64,000 nucleotides of DNA from Thermoanaerobaculia bacterium (GTDB lineage Bacteria > Acidobacteriota > Thermoanaerobaculia > Multivoradales > JAIOJS01): NCBI GenBank assembly GCA_030429235.1, contig JAUIDB010000012.1:62001-126000 (forward strand), given 5' to 3'. The position numbers were made by a program, and so were the translations under genes. Positions within the stretch are counted from its first letter, which is position 1, and every line of letters begins with the position of its first letter. Shown here in pieces: positions 39,005-47,058 of this stretch. Below the pieces are notes generated by a model, which saw only the letters and a program-made list of their open reading frames with translations, was not told where the DNA came from and searched no databases.

Positions 39005-41236
39005 TCATGGCGCGGGGCTGCGCTCTCGCACCGGGTCCGAGGCCAGGGGTTCAGCCAACCGCTCCAAGATCCGCAGTCGCTCGCGCAGCAGACGGAAGAC
39101 CCGCTCGTAGGCTTCGACGGCCCGACGCGCCGCCGGGGTGCTGCCCTCCTCGATCGCTTGCCGGAGCGGCGGCAGCAACCAGGGAGCGTAGCCGGTCTCG
39201 GGGTCGGGTGCTGCATACAGACTCTTGTACCAAGGGCGGTCTTCCAGGCCGGCGGCGTCGATCCAGAGGCGCTCGAGCGCCAGGACTTCCCAGCTCACCC
39301 CGTTGGCGGCGGCAGGGGTCAGTCGCCCCTCGGCCAGGGCTGCGAGAACCTCCCGGGCTCCGGGCTGGGCCTCGAGGGCATCGACCGCGGCCCGCAGCGC
39401 CCCGAAGTCCAAACGCAATCCCTTCTCCACCGCCCGCTCTTCGAGGTCTCGGAGGCGGCGGCGAAAATCCGAGGCGTAGCCCTTCGGGTCCAACGGGATG
39501 ACATCGGCGTTGCTCAGTCGGGCCGCCAAGAGAGCGACGATGCGGCTCAACATGAGAGCCCCGTCGTACGTGTCTCCGACCACCTTTCGATACCAGTCCA
39601 ACGTGTCGTAGTTGGTGTGGTAGGCACTGCCGTCGCTACCTCCCGCGTGCAACGACATGGACGGGATTCCCGCGTGAGTGTAAAAGGCCACGTGGTCGGA
39701 GCCGCCTCCGAGCGCTCCGAAGAGCTCCTCCGCTGCGTCCTCGAGCTCGACATCGAGAACGGAGCGACCCTGCGGGTCTCCCGGCTGATCGACCTCGTCC
39801 AGGACGTCGCGCAGCAGAGAACGCAAGGAGGGCGACACGGCGGCCGAGAAGTCGGTGCCCAGCGCCGCTCCGTCGAGGTTGATGTACGCGATCCCCCCCT
39901 GGGCCAGGGCCTCGAGATTGGCTTCCACCCACTCCGTAGAGCCGTGGATCCCGAGTTCTTCGGCTCCCCAGTTGGCAAACACCAGGGTCCGCTGGGTACG
40001 AATCCCCCGACGGGCCAGCTCCATGAAGGCACGCGCGACTTCGTAGACCACGATACTGCCGGCGTTGGGATCGCTGGCGCCGAAGGCCCAGGCATCGTGA
40101 TGGCTGCCGATGACCACCATCTGGTCGGGAAAGCGGGTGCCCGGCAGCGTCGCTACGACGTTCGCAGTCTGCACTTGACCCCGCGGCTGGTCGACGTGAA
40201 CCCGCACCAATAGCTCTGGTCCGCCGGTCAACCGGTAGGCGAAGGGCAGTCCACCCTGCCAGGGTCGCGGCACCGCCGGCCCGGTCATGCGCCCGAGGAT
40301 CTCCTCTGCCGAACCCCAGCTGATCGGCTGTACCGGGATCTCCGGAAACTCCAGCTCAGCGGGATCGAGCCGGGGCGCGGTCGGAGTGGCTTCGACTTCC
40401 GGAGTCAGCGGGTCGCCGGGATAGGGCAAGGTGAGGATCGACCCGCTCTGGATCGAGTCGCGATTCAGCCAACCGCCTTCGGGATAGGAGATCCCTCTCC
40501 CCCAGCCACTCTCCTCGGGGTCGGTGTAGAGCAGCAGCGCGGCGGCACCGAACCGCTCTGCGTTGTGCGCTTTGTAGCCACGGAAGATTTCCCCGTAGCG
40601 AGCGACCACGATGCGATCCTGCACCCGGATGCCCAACTGTTCGAGCCTCTCGAAATCCTCGATCCGTCCGAAATTGGCGTAGACCACCTGCCCCGAAACA
40701 TCACCGCTACCGCTGTATCCAGCCACAGCCGGCCGCAGGCTGGGGTGATCGCTGTAGCGATCCTGTTCGAGTGCCGGCTCCTGGAGCGGAAGAGACAGTC
40801 GTACCGGGGCCAGGATTTCTACCTCGGCCGCCTCGGGGGTTGGTAGGTAGAGCGACAGCTCTTGTTTGACGGTGGGCAACCCGAGCCGGCTGTACGAATC
40901 GAACAGCCACTCGATGACCTCACGATCACCCGGCGTACCGGAGGGATGGGGCGCACTCGAGAGCAGATCGTGGTGAGCGCGCAAGCTGGCGATGCGGGGG
41001 ATCGCAACCAGTGCTCCCTCCAACTGCCGCTGCGCCTCTCGCCGATCCGGCTGAAAATGGAACAGAGGGGAGGACTCCTGGGCCAGCAGCGGTACCCCCG
41101 CCACGATCGCGAGGATCGAGACCGACAGGGTGCGGGCCAGCGGCGAACGGCGGGTCAGAACGATGGGTTTCTCCAGTTCGGTTTTCGAGCGTCGCGGAGT
41201 GTACCACCCGGATCGAATCGGCTTGCCCAAGCCCAA
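39005..41236 (-). CDS. M28 zinc peptidase of the glutamate-carboxypeptidase II-like type, exported
   Basis: About 743 residues from a TTG start. The true start could be a later non-ATG codon; TRRSPLARTLSVSILAIVAG follows and looks like a Tat-type or Sec signal. A PA domain is inserted (VQDRIVVARYGEIFRGYKAH). The catalytic M28 domain carries the co-catalytic zinc ligands: His in GSHHDAW, Asp in GASDPNAGS, Glu-Glu in NWGAEELG, Asp in INLDGA and a final His in AYHTNYDT. The C-terminal helical dimerisation domain follows. The family releases C-terminal residues or dipeptides. It is first in a run with metzincin, OPT and cyclotransferase genes. Confidence 0.92.
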   Translation of the reverse strand: MGLGKPIRSGWYTPRRSKTELEKPIVLTRRSPLARTLSVSILAIVAGVPLLAQESSPLFHFQPDRREAQRQLEGALVAIPRIASLRAHHDLLSSAPHPSGTPGDREVIEWLFDSYSRLGLPTVKQELSLYLPTPEAAEVEILAPVRLSLPLQEPALEQDRYSDHPSLRPAVAGYSGSGDVSGQVVYANFGRIEDFERLEQLGIRVQDRIVVARYGEIFRGYKAHNAERFGAAALLLYTDPEESGWGRGISYPEGGWLNRDSIQSGSILTLPYPGDPLTPEVEATPTAPRLDPAELEFPEIPVQPISWGSAEEILGRMTGPAVPRPWQGGLPFAYRLTGGPELLVRVHVDQPRGQVQTANVVATLPGTRFPDQMVVIGSHHDAWAFGASDPNAGSIVVYEVARAFMELARRGIRTQRTLVFANWGAEELGIHGSTEWVEANLEALAQGGIAYINLDGAALGTDFSAAVSPSLRSLLRDVLDEVDQPGDPQGRSVLDVELEDAAEELFGALGGGSDHVAFYTHAGIPSMSLHAGGSDGSAYHTNYDTLDWYRKVVGDTYDGALMLSRIVALLAARLSNADVIPLDPKGYASDFRRRLRDLEERAVEKGLRLDFGALRAAVDALEAQPGAREVLAALAEGRLTPAAANGVSWEVLALERLWIDAAGLEDRPWYKSLYAAPDPETGYAPWLLPPLRQAIEEGSTPAARRAVEAYERVFRLLRERLRILERLAEPLASDPVRERSPAP

Positions 41237-41290
41237 CTCCCGACCGGCTTTAGGTCAATGCGGCGGTAGAGGGTAAACTCTTGGCAAGTC

Positions 41291-42589
41291 ATGGCTCCAC
41301 ACCAACCTTCGGCCGCCGAGAAGCCACCTGAAGTGGCTCGATCCCTGGCGCCGATGCGGTTGATCTCGCAGGTCACGGACCGGCTCGTCCAGACGCTCGA
41401 TTTCGACGAAGCGCTCCGAATCCTAATCGAAGGTGCCACGGAGCTGCTCGACGTAGCCCGAGCGTCGATCATGATTCTCGACCGGGAGACCAACGAGCTG
41501 ACGATCAAGGTCGGCAAAGGGCTCAGCGACGACGTCATCACCGACACCCGCATTCCGGTAGGCCAGGGCATCGCCGGCATGGTCGCAGCCACCGGGGAAC
41601 CGGTGGTCGTCCAGGATGTGCGCCGGTTGGAACAGTGGCAGGCCACCTCGGAAGAACAGGCGACCGAATACCGGGATTTCTCGGCGCTGTCCGTCCCGCT
41701 CGTCTTGCACGGCGAGGTCCGAGGGGTGATGAACTTCAACCACAAGCTCGACGGCAGCCCTCTCGGGGACCAGGATCTCGAGCTCGCCTTGCTGATCGCC
41801 AACCAGGCATCGGTGGCCCTCTACCTGGCCATGCTCCACCGTCAGTACCTGAAGAAGCAGGCGCTGGACTACGAGTTGAAGGTGGCACGCGACGTACAGC
41901 GGCGGATGCACCCTACGCAACCACCCCGCCTCGACGGCTTCCGGTTCGCCGCCGATTCACTGATGTGCCACGAGGTCGGTGGCGACTACTACGACTACGT
42001 GCAGTTGGCGGACGGGCGGCTGGGCATCGCCATCGGTGACGTCGCCGGACACGGCCTCGGCCCGGCCCTGCTCGTCACCGATGCCCGAGCCGCAATCCGG
42101 GGCGGTTGGCGTCGCGGAGACAGCCTCGAGAAGTTCCTCGCAGATCTGAACGAAGAGCTACGGCAAGAGACCAACCCCGAGCACTACATGACCATGCTAG
42201 TGGCCGAGCTGGATCCGGTCCACCGCCGGCTCGAACTCGCCACGGCAGGACACCACATGCCGATCGTCCTGCGCGATGGCCGCCCGCTCGACCTTCCCAA
42301 GGCGGGAGCCAACATCCCCCTCGGAATCCAGCCGGCGTACGAGTACGCTCGCGAGAAACCGATCGACCTTCAGCCGGGTGACCTCCTGCTCTTCTTCACC
42401 GATGGTCTCTGGGAGGCGACGGACGCCGCCGGTCATCGGTTCGGCAACGAGGGGATCACGCGGCATCTGCGTCGGCTCGCCCAGGAACCGCCGGCCACGA
42501 TCGTGCGCGGACTGTTGCAAGCAGTGCGTACTCACGCCGGCTACGATCTGACCGACGACTGCACGCTGATCATCGTCCAGGTGTCTTGA
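41291..42589 (+). CDS. GAF - SpoIIE (RsbU-like) PP2C-type serine phosphatase
   Basis: A 432-residue cytoplasmic signalling protein. GAF occupies about 30-185 (DFDEALRILIEGATELLDVA, RIPVGQGIAGMVAATGEPVV). A short coiled helix (YLKKQALDYELKVARDVQRR) leads to the SpoIIE phosphatase at about 210-432, with metal-site motifs GGDYYDYVQL and GDVAGHG, then FFTDGLWEA and DDCTLIIVQ. Such proteins dephosphorylate anti-anti-sigma factors in partner-switching cascades. No RsbV/RsbW gene is adjacent. Its start is divergent from the M28 gene across 54 bases. Confidence 0.93.
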   Translation: MAPHQPSAAEKPPEVARSLAPMRLISQVTDRLVQTLDFDEALRILIEGATELLDVARASIMILDRETNELTIKVGKGLSDDVITDTRIPVGQGIAGMVAATGEPVVVQDVRRLEQWQATSEEQATEYRDFSALSVPLVLHGEVRGVMNFNHKLDGSPLGDQDLELALLIANQASVALYLAMLHRQYLKKQALDYELKVARDVQRRMHPTQPPRLDGFRFAADSLMCHEVGGDYYDYVQLADGRLGIAIGDVAGHGLGPALLVTDARAAIRGGWRRGDSLEKFLADLNEELRQETNPEHYMTMLVAELDPVHRRLELATAGHHMPIVLRDGRPLDLPKAGANIPLGIQPAYEYAREKPIDLQPGDLLLFFTDGLWEATDAAGHRFGNEGITRHLRRLAQEPPATIVRGLLQAVRTHAGYDLTDDCTLIIVQVS

Positions 42590-42794
42590 CGGACCAACCG
42601 AGCTCGGGGCGTCCCGCCCAGGAGGACGGGGTGTCCCTCAGATGGGACGGCTCGACGTCGCCATCGGCTCCTCGCCTCGAACGAGGCCGCAGCAACAGGG
42701 GTTCTCGGGGACTTCGCGCGTTGGCAAGGTCCTTGCTCCAGGGTTGGGCGTGAGTGACTCGAGAACTACCCAGACCTCCAACAGGAGAGACTCC

Positions 42795-43868
42795 ATGATT
42801 CGTAGAGCGTTGATCGCCCTCGTCGGTTTGACCTGCCTCGGTGCCGCCGCAACCGCGGCCCAACCGGATCGATCGTTCGGCGATACCGTCGTCGTCAGCG
42901 AGGTCCTCCTCGACGTCCTGGTCACCGACAAAGAAGGCAACGTCGTGGTAGGCCTCGACGCCGATGACTTCGTGATCAAAGAGAACGGCAATCCCGTCGA
43001 CGTCACCCACGTCAGTTTCTACAGCACGCGGTACGCCCCCGACCACCTGACCGATGGTGCGGTACAGGAGATCCCGGCGAGTCGCTACTTCGTGCTCTAC
43101 TTTCACGATCAGCGGTTCGCTGCCGCCGGACACCACCAACTCCTGCGCCGCCAGCTCGACGCCGGACGCTACTCACGGCGCTGGGTCGAGAACGAGATGA
43201 AGGCGTCCGATTGGGTTGCCGTCGTCGGGTACGGCGCCAAGCTCCAGGTCCACCAGGACTTCACCCAGAACCGCGTCGACATCATGAAGGCTATCGAAGC
43301 CGCTTCGACCGGCAAGAACGCCAATCCCGACTGGCGCCGCGACGAGATTCCTCCCGGTCAGCCCTCGTTGCTGCGCTACCTCCCCGAGGGCAAGAAGCTC
43401 CGCAAAGAAACCAAGCGGATGTACGACGGGATCCGCCTGGTGGCCGAAGCCACGGGTCACATCGTGGGCCGCAAGAACCTGCTGCTCTTCTCGACTGGTT
43501 TCGGTGAGATCTCACCGGGAGGCTTGACCACGCGACCGGACGAGCGCTACTACCCGGACATGGAGCAGGCCCTGAACGACAACAACGTCGCGGTCTATCC
43601 CATCGATCTGACCCCGATCGGCACCGACCACTTACAGAGTGCCTTCCTCAACGTCCTCGCCTCCGACACCGGTGGCTACTACTACCAGAACTTCGTGAAC
43701 TTCGACACGCCACTCCGTCGGATCGCTGACGAGAACACCGGCTACTACCTGATCAGCTACCGAGCCGAACACCCGAGCGGCAAGGAGGGCTACCAGGAGA
43801 TCAAGGTCGAAACCCGACAAAAGGGCGTCAACGTCCGTTCGCAGAAGGGCTACCGCTACGGCACCTGA
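42795..43868 (+). CDS. Secreted VWFA-related (acidobacterial-type) domain protein
   Basis: A 357-residue exported protein beginning MIRRALIALVGLTCLGAAAT, with AGGAGAG nine bases upstream; the ORF-track start 51 codons before is unlikely. SEVLLDVLVTDKEGNVVVGL, DADDFVIKENGNPVDVTHVS is the opening of the VWFA-related family (TIGR03436), which is abundant in Acidobacteriota. The segment YFVLYFHDQRF sits where a MIDAS DxSxS would be, so metal-dependent adhesion is doubtful. The end, GYYLISYRAEHPSGKEGYQE and IKVETRQKGVNVRSQKGY, is also typical. Function is unknown. A strong terminator follows. Confidence 0.85.
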   Translation: MIRRALIALVGLTCLGAAATAAQPDRSFGDTVVVSEVLLDVLVTDKEGNVVVGLDADDFVIKENGNPVDVTHVSFYSTRYAPDHLTDGAVQEIPASRYFVLYFHDQRFAAAGHHQLLRRQLDAGRYSRRWVENEMKASDWVAVVGYGAKLQVHQDFTQNRVDIMKAIEAASTGKNANPDWRRDEIPPGQPSLLRYLPEGKKLRKETKRMYDGIRLVAEATGHIVGRKNLLLFSTGFGEISPGGLTTRPDERYYPDMEQALNDNNVAVYPIDLTPIGTDHLQSAFLNVLASDTGGYYYQNFVNFDTPLRRIADENTGYYLISYRAEHPSGKEGYQEIKVETRQKGVNVRSQKGYRYGT

Positions 43869-43919
43869 ACCCACCGAAACCAGTTTTCCAAACCTCCTTC
43901 AGACTCCCTACTCGTGAGC

Positions 43920-43949
43920 GGGGGCCCTCGACGGGCCCCCTATTTTTTT
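43920..43949 (+). terminator. Strong intrinsic terminator after the VWFA-related gene
   Basis: GGGGGCCC-TCGAC-GGGCCCCC forms an 8-bp GC stem with a 5-base loop, directly followed by TATTTTTTT. It lies 52 bases after the VWFA-related stop and is the clearest rho-independent terminator in the window. Confidence 0.93.
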
Positions 43950-44034
43950 GGGCAGAAGCCAGTGAGCCGCAGGCTTACCGTGCTAGACTTCGCCGGCTTT
44001 CGGCCCTGCCTCATCCCCTTCGGAGACCCAGCTC

Positions 44035-44496
44035 ATGCCCTCTACCTCTCGCGCCCTCTTCACTGCATCTCCCCGCCGCCGACTCGCCGCCTGCTTGCTT
44101 CTGGCGAGCAGCCTGCTCGGTTGGAGTTGCAGCGACTCTCCGACCGAGCCCACCGACTCGTTCACCTTCAGTGGAACCGTGGAACGCCAGGACGTGACGA
44201 CGGAGAACTTCACGATGACGGTCGACGGCTTGATGGAGATTCGCCTCGATACCCTGATCCCACAGGGACCCGATGGAACCGTGATCAGCGCCGATGCACT
44301 GGCGATCGGATTCTCACTCGGGCGACAGATCGGGGAATTCTGCGACACCTCCGGTGCGGTGGCGTTCAGGGTTGGCGACAGCGCCAGCTACGGGCTCGAC
44401 CAGGGCGCCTACTGCCTCTACTTCTACGACATCGGATTCATCCCGGTCGATGTGGCCTACGACTTTACCGTCACGGTCGACATGACCGACTTCTGA
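44035..44496 (+). CDS. Small exported lipoprotein-like protein, family not named
   Basis: A 153-residue protein with a basic N-terminus, hydrophobic core LAACLLLASSLLGWSC and then the Ser/Thr/Pro-rich SDSPTEPTDS, as in lipoproteins, although LGWSC is not a textbook lipobox. The mature part is a predicted beta-sandwich (FTFSGTVERQDVTTENFTMT through YDFTVTVDMTDF). Two cysteines (GEFCDTSG and GAYCLYFYD) could form a disulfide. The pattern recalls pre-peptidase C-terminal (PPC-like) domains, but I cannot assign it. It stands between the terminator and the convergent TPR lipoprotein gene. Confidence 0.7.
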   Translation: MPSTSRALFTASPRRRLAACLLLASSLLGWSCSDSPTEPTDSFTFSGTVERQDVTTENFTMTVDGLMEIRLDTLIPQGPDGTVISADALAIGFSLGRQIGEFCDTSGAVAFRVGDSASYGLDQGAYCLYFYDIGFIPVDVAYDFTVTVDMTDF

Positions 44497-44560
44497 TACC
44501 GACGCAGCAGCGCCAGTCCACCGCCTCCCGACCGGACACCAGGCCCGCGCCCCTAGCGCG

Positions 44561-45907
44561 CTAGTAGGTGAGCGAGCGCCGCAGCCAGTCGAGCGCTTCC
44601 TGCCCCGACAGCGGCGCCGAAGGCAGACACTCCAACTGCGAGGCCAGGACGCCACAGGCAGCTGAGAGATTGCAGACCGTCTCCCAGGCGACCAGTGAGC
44701 CCACGCCGTTCAGACAGGCAGGGCTCGGCTGACTGCGGCGAAGCGCCAGCAACAGAGCTCGAAGTGCCTCGACCCGCTGCAGGCTCTCGTCCGGACGAAA
44801 CTCGCGCACGCTGCCGTCCAGATTCAGCAAGCCGAGGTTGACCACGCGAATGATCTCCTGGCGCTGCGGGTGGTCCAGGATGTCGGTGGCGATCTTGGGA
44901 TGGGCAGCACCACCGGCTCGCACGCCCGGGGCCAGCCAGTAGAGCAGCACCGCAAAATCTCCGCGGGTCAGCTCCGGCTTGGCCGCCGTCTCGGCCACCT
45001 TGGCCGGCAGATTCCGCAGTCGCCACACGAAGGTGGCACGGTCCAGGGCGTCGACGTACCGCGGTTCGGCCGGGTACTGCTCGCGGAGTCCCTCGAACAT
45101 CTCGAGCGCCTTCATGGCATCACCACCCCGCATCTCGAGCTCTCCGAGACGCTCGCGCCACAGGGGATCGTCGGGCCGGCGTTCCACCAGACTCCGGGTG
45201 GTAGCGAGCTGGCCCTCGAAATCGTCCTCCGCCCGAGCGATCTCGAACCCGAGTTCGAGGGTCCGTTCCTCGTCGGGAGCCCAGCCCGAGAGCCGATCGT
45301 ACTCGGCCCGGGCCACGTCGACACGCTGCCGAGCCAATGCCTCAGCGACGCGATGGCCCTGTATCTCCAGTGCGCGCTCCTTCAACTCGCCGGCGCGCTC
45401 GCCTGCGACCACACGACGTGCCGCTACCTGTTCGTAGGTGGCGTAGGCAGTCACGATGTCTCCCGACCGTTCGGCGGACCGGGCCAGGAGGAGCAACCCC
45501 GCTACGTATTCCGGATACTCTGCCACCGCCTGTTCGGCCTGTCGCTGAGCACTTGCCACGGCGTCGTCCACCAGGTCGGCCTGCCCCGCCAACACCAGGG
45601 CTGGGGCCAGATCGGAGTCACGGCGCAGAAGGCTCTCCGCCGCCGATCGCGCCGCGGCCACGTCTTGGTGGGCGACGAGCTGCCGGAAGCCATCCTCCAG
45701 GATCCGTTCGGTTCCGCTGTCCACGCCGTCGGAGAAGCCCTCCAACGGCGTGACCAGAAACCGTCGTTCTTCGTTCGAGACCGGCGCCGTCGTCACGGGA
45801 GCCGGCCCACCTCCACACGCGACGAGGAGGCCGAGGACCACCGCCGACACGGTGGCTCGTGGGCAACGGAGAAGACGCAACGGCGTCGGAACCTGAGGCC
45901 GGATCAA
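44561..45907 (-). CDS. TPR lipoprotein with an SLH-like C-terminal segment
   Basis: A 448-residue exported protein. A signal ending VVLGLLVAC (Cys about 31) predicts lipidation. Residues about 75-300 are TPR-like helices (DLAPALVLAGQADLVDDAVA, YVAGLLLLARSAERSGDIVT). Residues about 325-400 read ELTRGDFAVLLYWLAPGVRA ... EFRPDESLQRVEALRALLLA, which follows the S-layer homology pattern (ITRAEFA...FRPDEPITRAEA). A Cys-bearing tail follows. SLH modules usually bind cell-wall polymers. Its GTG/ATG start overlaps the hfq stop by four bases, so it is translationally linked to hfq and miaA. Confidence 0.8.
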   Translation of the reverse strand: MIRPQVPTPLRLLRCPRATVSAVVLGLLVACGGGPAPVTTAPVSNEERRFLVTPLEGFSDGVDSGTERILEDGFRQLVAHQDVAAARSAAESLLRRDSDLAPALVLAGQADLVDDAVASAQRQAEQAVAEYPEYVAGLLLLARSAERSGDIVTAYATYEQVAARRVVAGERAGELKERALEIQGHRVAEALARQRVDVARAEYDRLSGWAPDEERTLELGFEIARAEDDFEGQLATTRSLVERRPDDPLWRERLGELEMRGGDAMKALEMFEGLREQYPAEPRYVDALDRATFVWRLRNLPAKVAETAAKPELTRGDFAVLLYWLAPGVRAGGAAHPKIATDILDHPQRQEIIRVVNLGLLNLDGSVREFRPDESLQRVEALRALLLALRRSQPSPACLNGVGSLVAWETVCNLSAACGVLASQLECLPSAPLSGQEALDWLRRSLTY

Positions 45908-46116
45908 CTGACCGGACGGGGCCCGATGGTGGCGATCGCGTGTTTGTAGATCAGTAGTTCCTGATCGGGAGTCTCGAGAATGATCGCGAAGCGATCGAAG
46001 CGTCGCAGTCGGCCTTGGAGGACGCCGCCAGGCATCAGAGTCACGACGACCTGGTTTCCCTCTTTGAGGGTCTGAAAGAGAAAGCCGTCCTGAATGTTGA
46101 TCTGGTGCTTTGCCAT
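45904..46116 (-). CDS. hfq: RNA chaperone Hfq
   Basis: A 70-residue Sm-like protein that pairs small RNAs with mRNAs as a hexamer. HQINIQDGFLFQTLKEGNQV holds the proximal-face region (QD), Sm1 is VVVTLMPGGVLQGRLRRFDRF, and Sm2 has the canonical YKHAI. The C-terminal tail is very short, as in many non-enterobacterial Hfqs. The gene lies 15 bases after miaA, the usual miaA-hfq order, and overlaps the TPR lipoprotein gene by ATGA. Confidence 0.97.
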   Translation of the reverse strand: MAKHQINIQDGFLFQTLKEGNQVVVTLMPGGVLQGRLRRFDRFAIILETPDQELLIYKHAIATIGPRPVS

Positions 46117-46131
46117 GGGTTCCTCCGCTGC

Positions 46132-47049
46132 TTAAGGCAATTCAAGAAGCTCGAGGGTTCGAGCTAGGGAGATCTCTGGGCTGGAGCCTGAGATCCAAGA
46201 GACGCTGCGTTGTTTACGAAACCAGGTGAGCTGACGTTTCGCGAACCTCCTGGTAGCGAGGATGATCTCCTCTACCGCTCGATCGAGGCCTCCCCCCTCG
46301 ACGAGATGCCGAGCAAGCTGCCTATATCCGATCGCCTGGAAGGCGGGTACATCTCGTCTGAGTCCGGAACGTAGGAGGCCTTCGACCTCCTCCAGCCAGC
46401 CGTCCTCGAGCATCTGTCTCACCCGGCTGGCGATGCGATCGTACAGTACCTCTCTCGGCAAGGTCAATCCGACCAGGGGACCCACCAAACGCTGTTCCCG
46501 GATGGGTTCGAGCTGCTGCCAATCACTCAGTGGACGTCCGGTTCCGAGAGCGACCTCGACCCCGCGCAGGATCCGTTGGGTGTCCCCCGGCTCCAGCCTC
46601 GCGGCCAGTCGAGGATCGAGAAGCCGCAGAGCTCGTCGGCTCCCCCCTAGCCCCTCTTCTTCGACTCGACCACTGAGCCAGCGACGCAGATCCGGGTCGG
46701 TCCCCGGGATTGGGCTGATCCCCTCCAAGAGGGTCCGCACGTACAGCCCGCTGCCTCCGACCACGATGGGCAGGGCGCCCCGCGCCGCGATCTCCCGCAG
46801 CAGCGGATGGGCTCGCCGGGCGAATTCGGCGGCCGAGTAGGTCTCGGTCGGCTCGAGGATATCGACGAGATGGTGCGGTACCTCCCGTCTCTCCTCCACC
46901 GACGGTTTGGCCGTCCCCAGATCGAACCCGCGATACACCTGGAGGGCGTCGGCATTGACGATCTCGCCTCCGAGACGCCGGGCCACCGCCAGGGCCAGCG
47001 AGCTCTTGCCCACGGCAGTAGGTCCCACGATGGTCAGAATGCGAAGCAC
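46132..47049 (-). CDS. miaA: tRNA dimethylallyltransferase
   Basis: A 305-residue enzyme that prenylates A37 of tRNAs reading UNN codons. The P-loop is GPTAVGKSSLALAVARRLGG. The substrate-binding block is IVNADALQVYRGFDLGTAKP, and HHLVDILEPTETYSAAEFAR and PIVVGGSGLYVRTLLEGI are family signatures. The end FAKRQLTWFRKQRSVSWI is the MiaA C-terminal motif. It starts 9 bases after comEC and leads into hfq. Confidence 0.96.
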   Translation of the reverse strand: MLRILTIVGPTAVGKSSLALAVARRLGGEIVNADALQVYRGFDLGTAKPSVEERREVPHHLVDILEPTETYSAAEFARRAHPLLREIAARGALPIVVGGSGLYVRTLLEGISPIPGTDPDLRRWLSGRVEEEGLGGSRRALRLLDPRLAARLEPGDTQRILRGVEVALGTGRPLSDWQQLEPIREQRLVGPLVGLTLPREVLYDRIASRVRQMLEDGWLEEVEGLLRSGLRRDVPAFQAIGYRQLARHLVEGGGLDRAVEEIILATRRFAKRQLTWFRKQRSVSWISGSSPEISLARTLELLELP

Positions 47050-47058
47050 CGCAGGATT

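Noticed and set aside
42590-42794. 205-base gap between the GAF-SpoIIE and VWFA genes with a GCCTCGAACGAGGC palindrome.
   Set aside because: Short, no promoter or RNA-family pattern beyond the VWFA ribosome-binding site; nothing further can be supported.
44553-44564. CTAGCGCGCTAG palindrome at the 3' end of the TPR lipoprotein gene.
   Set aside because: It includes the stop codon, is only 12 bases and has no U-tract; it is probably chance in GC-rich sequence.
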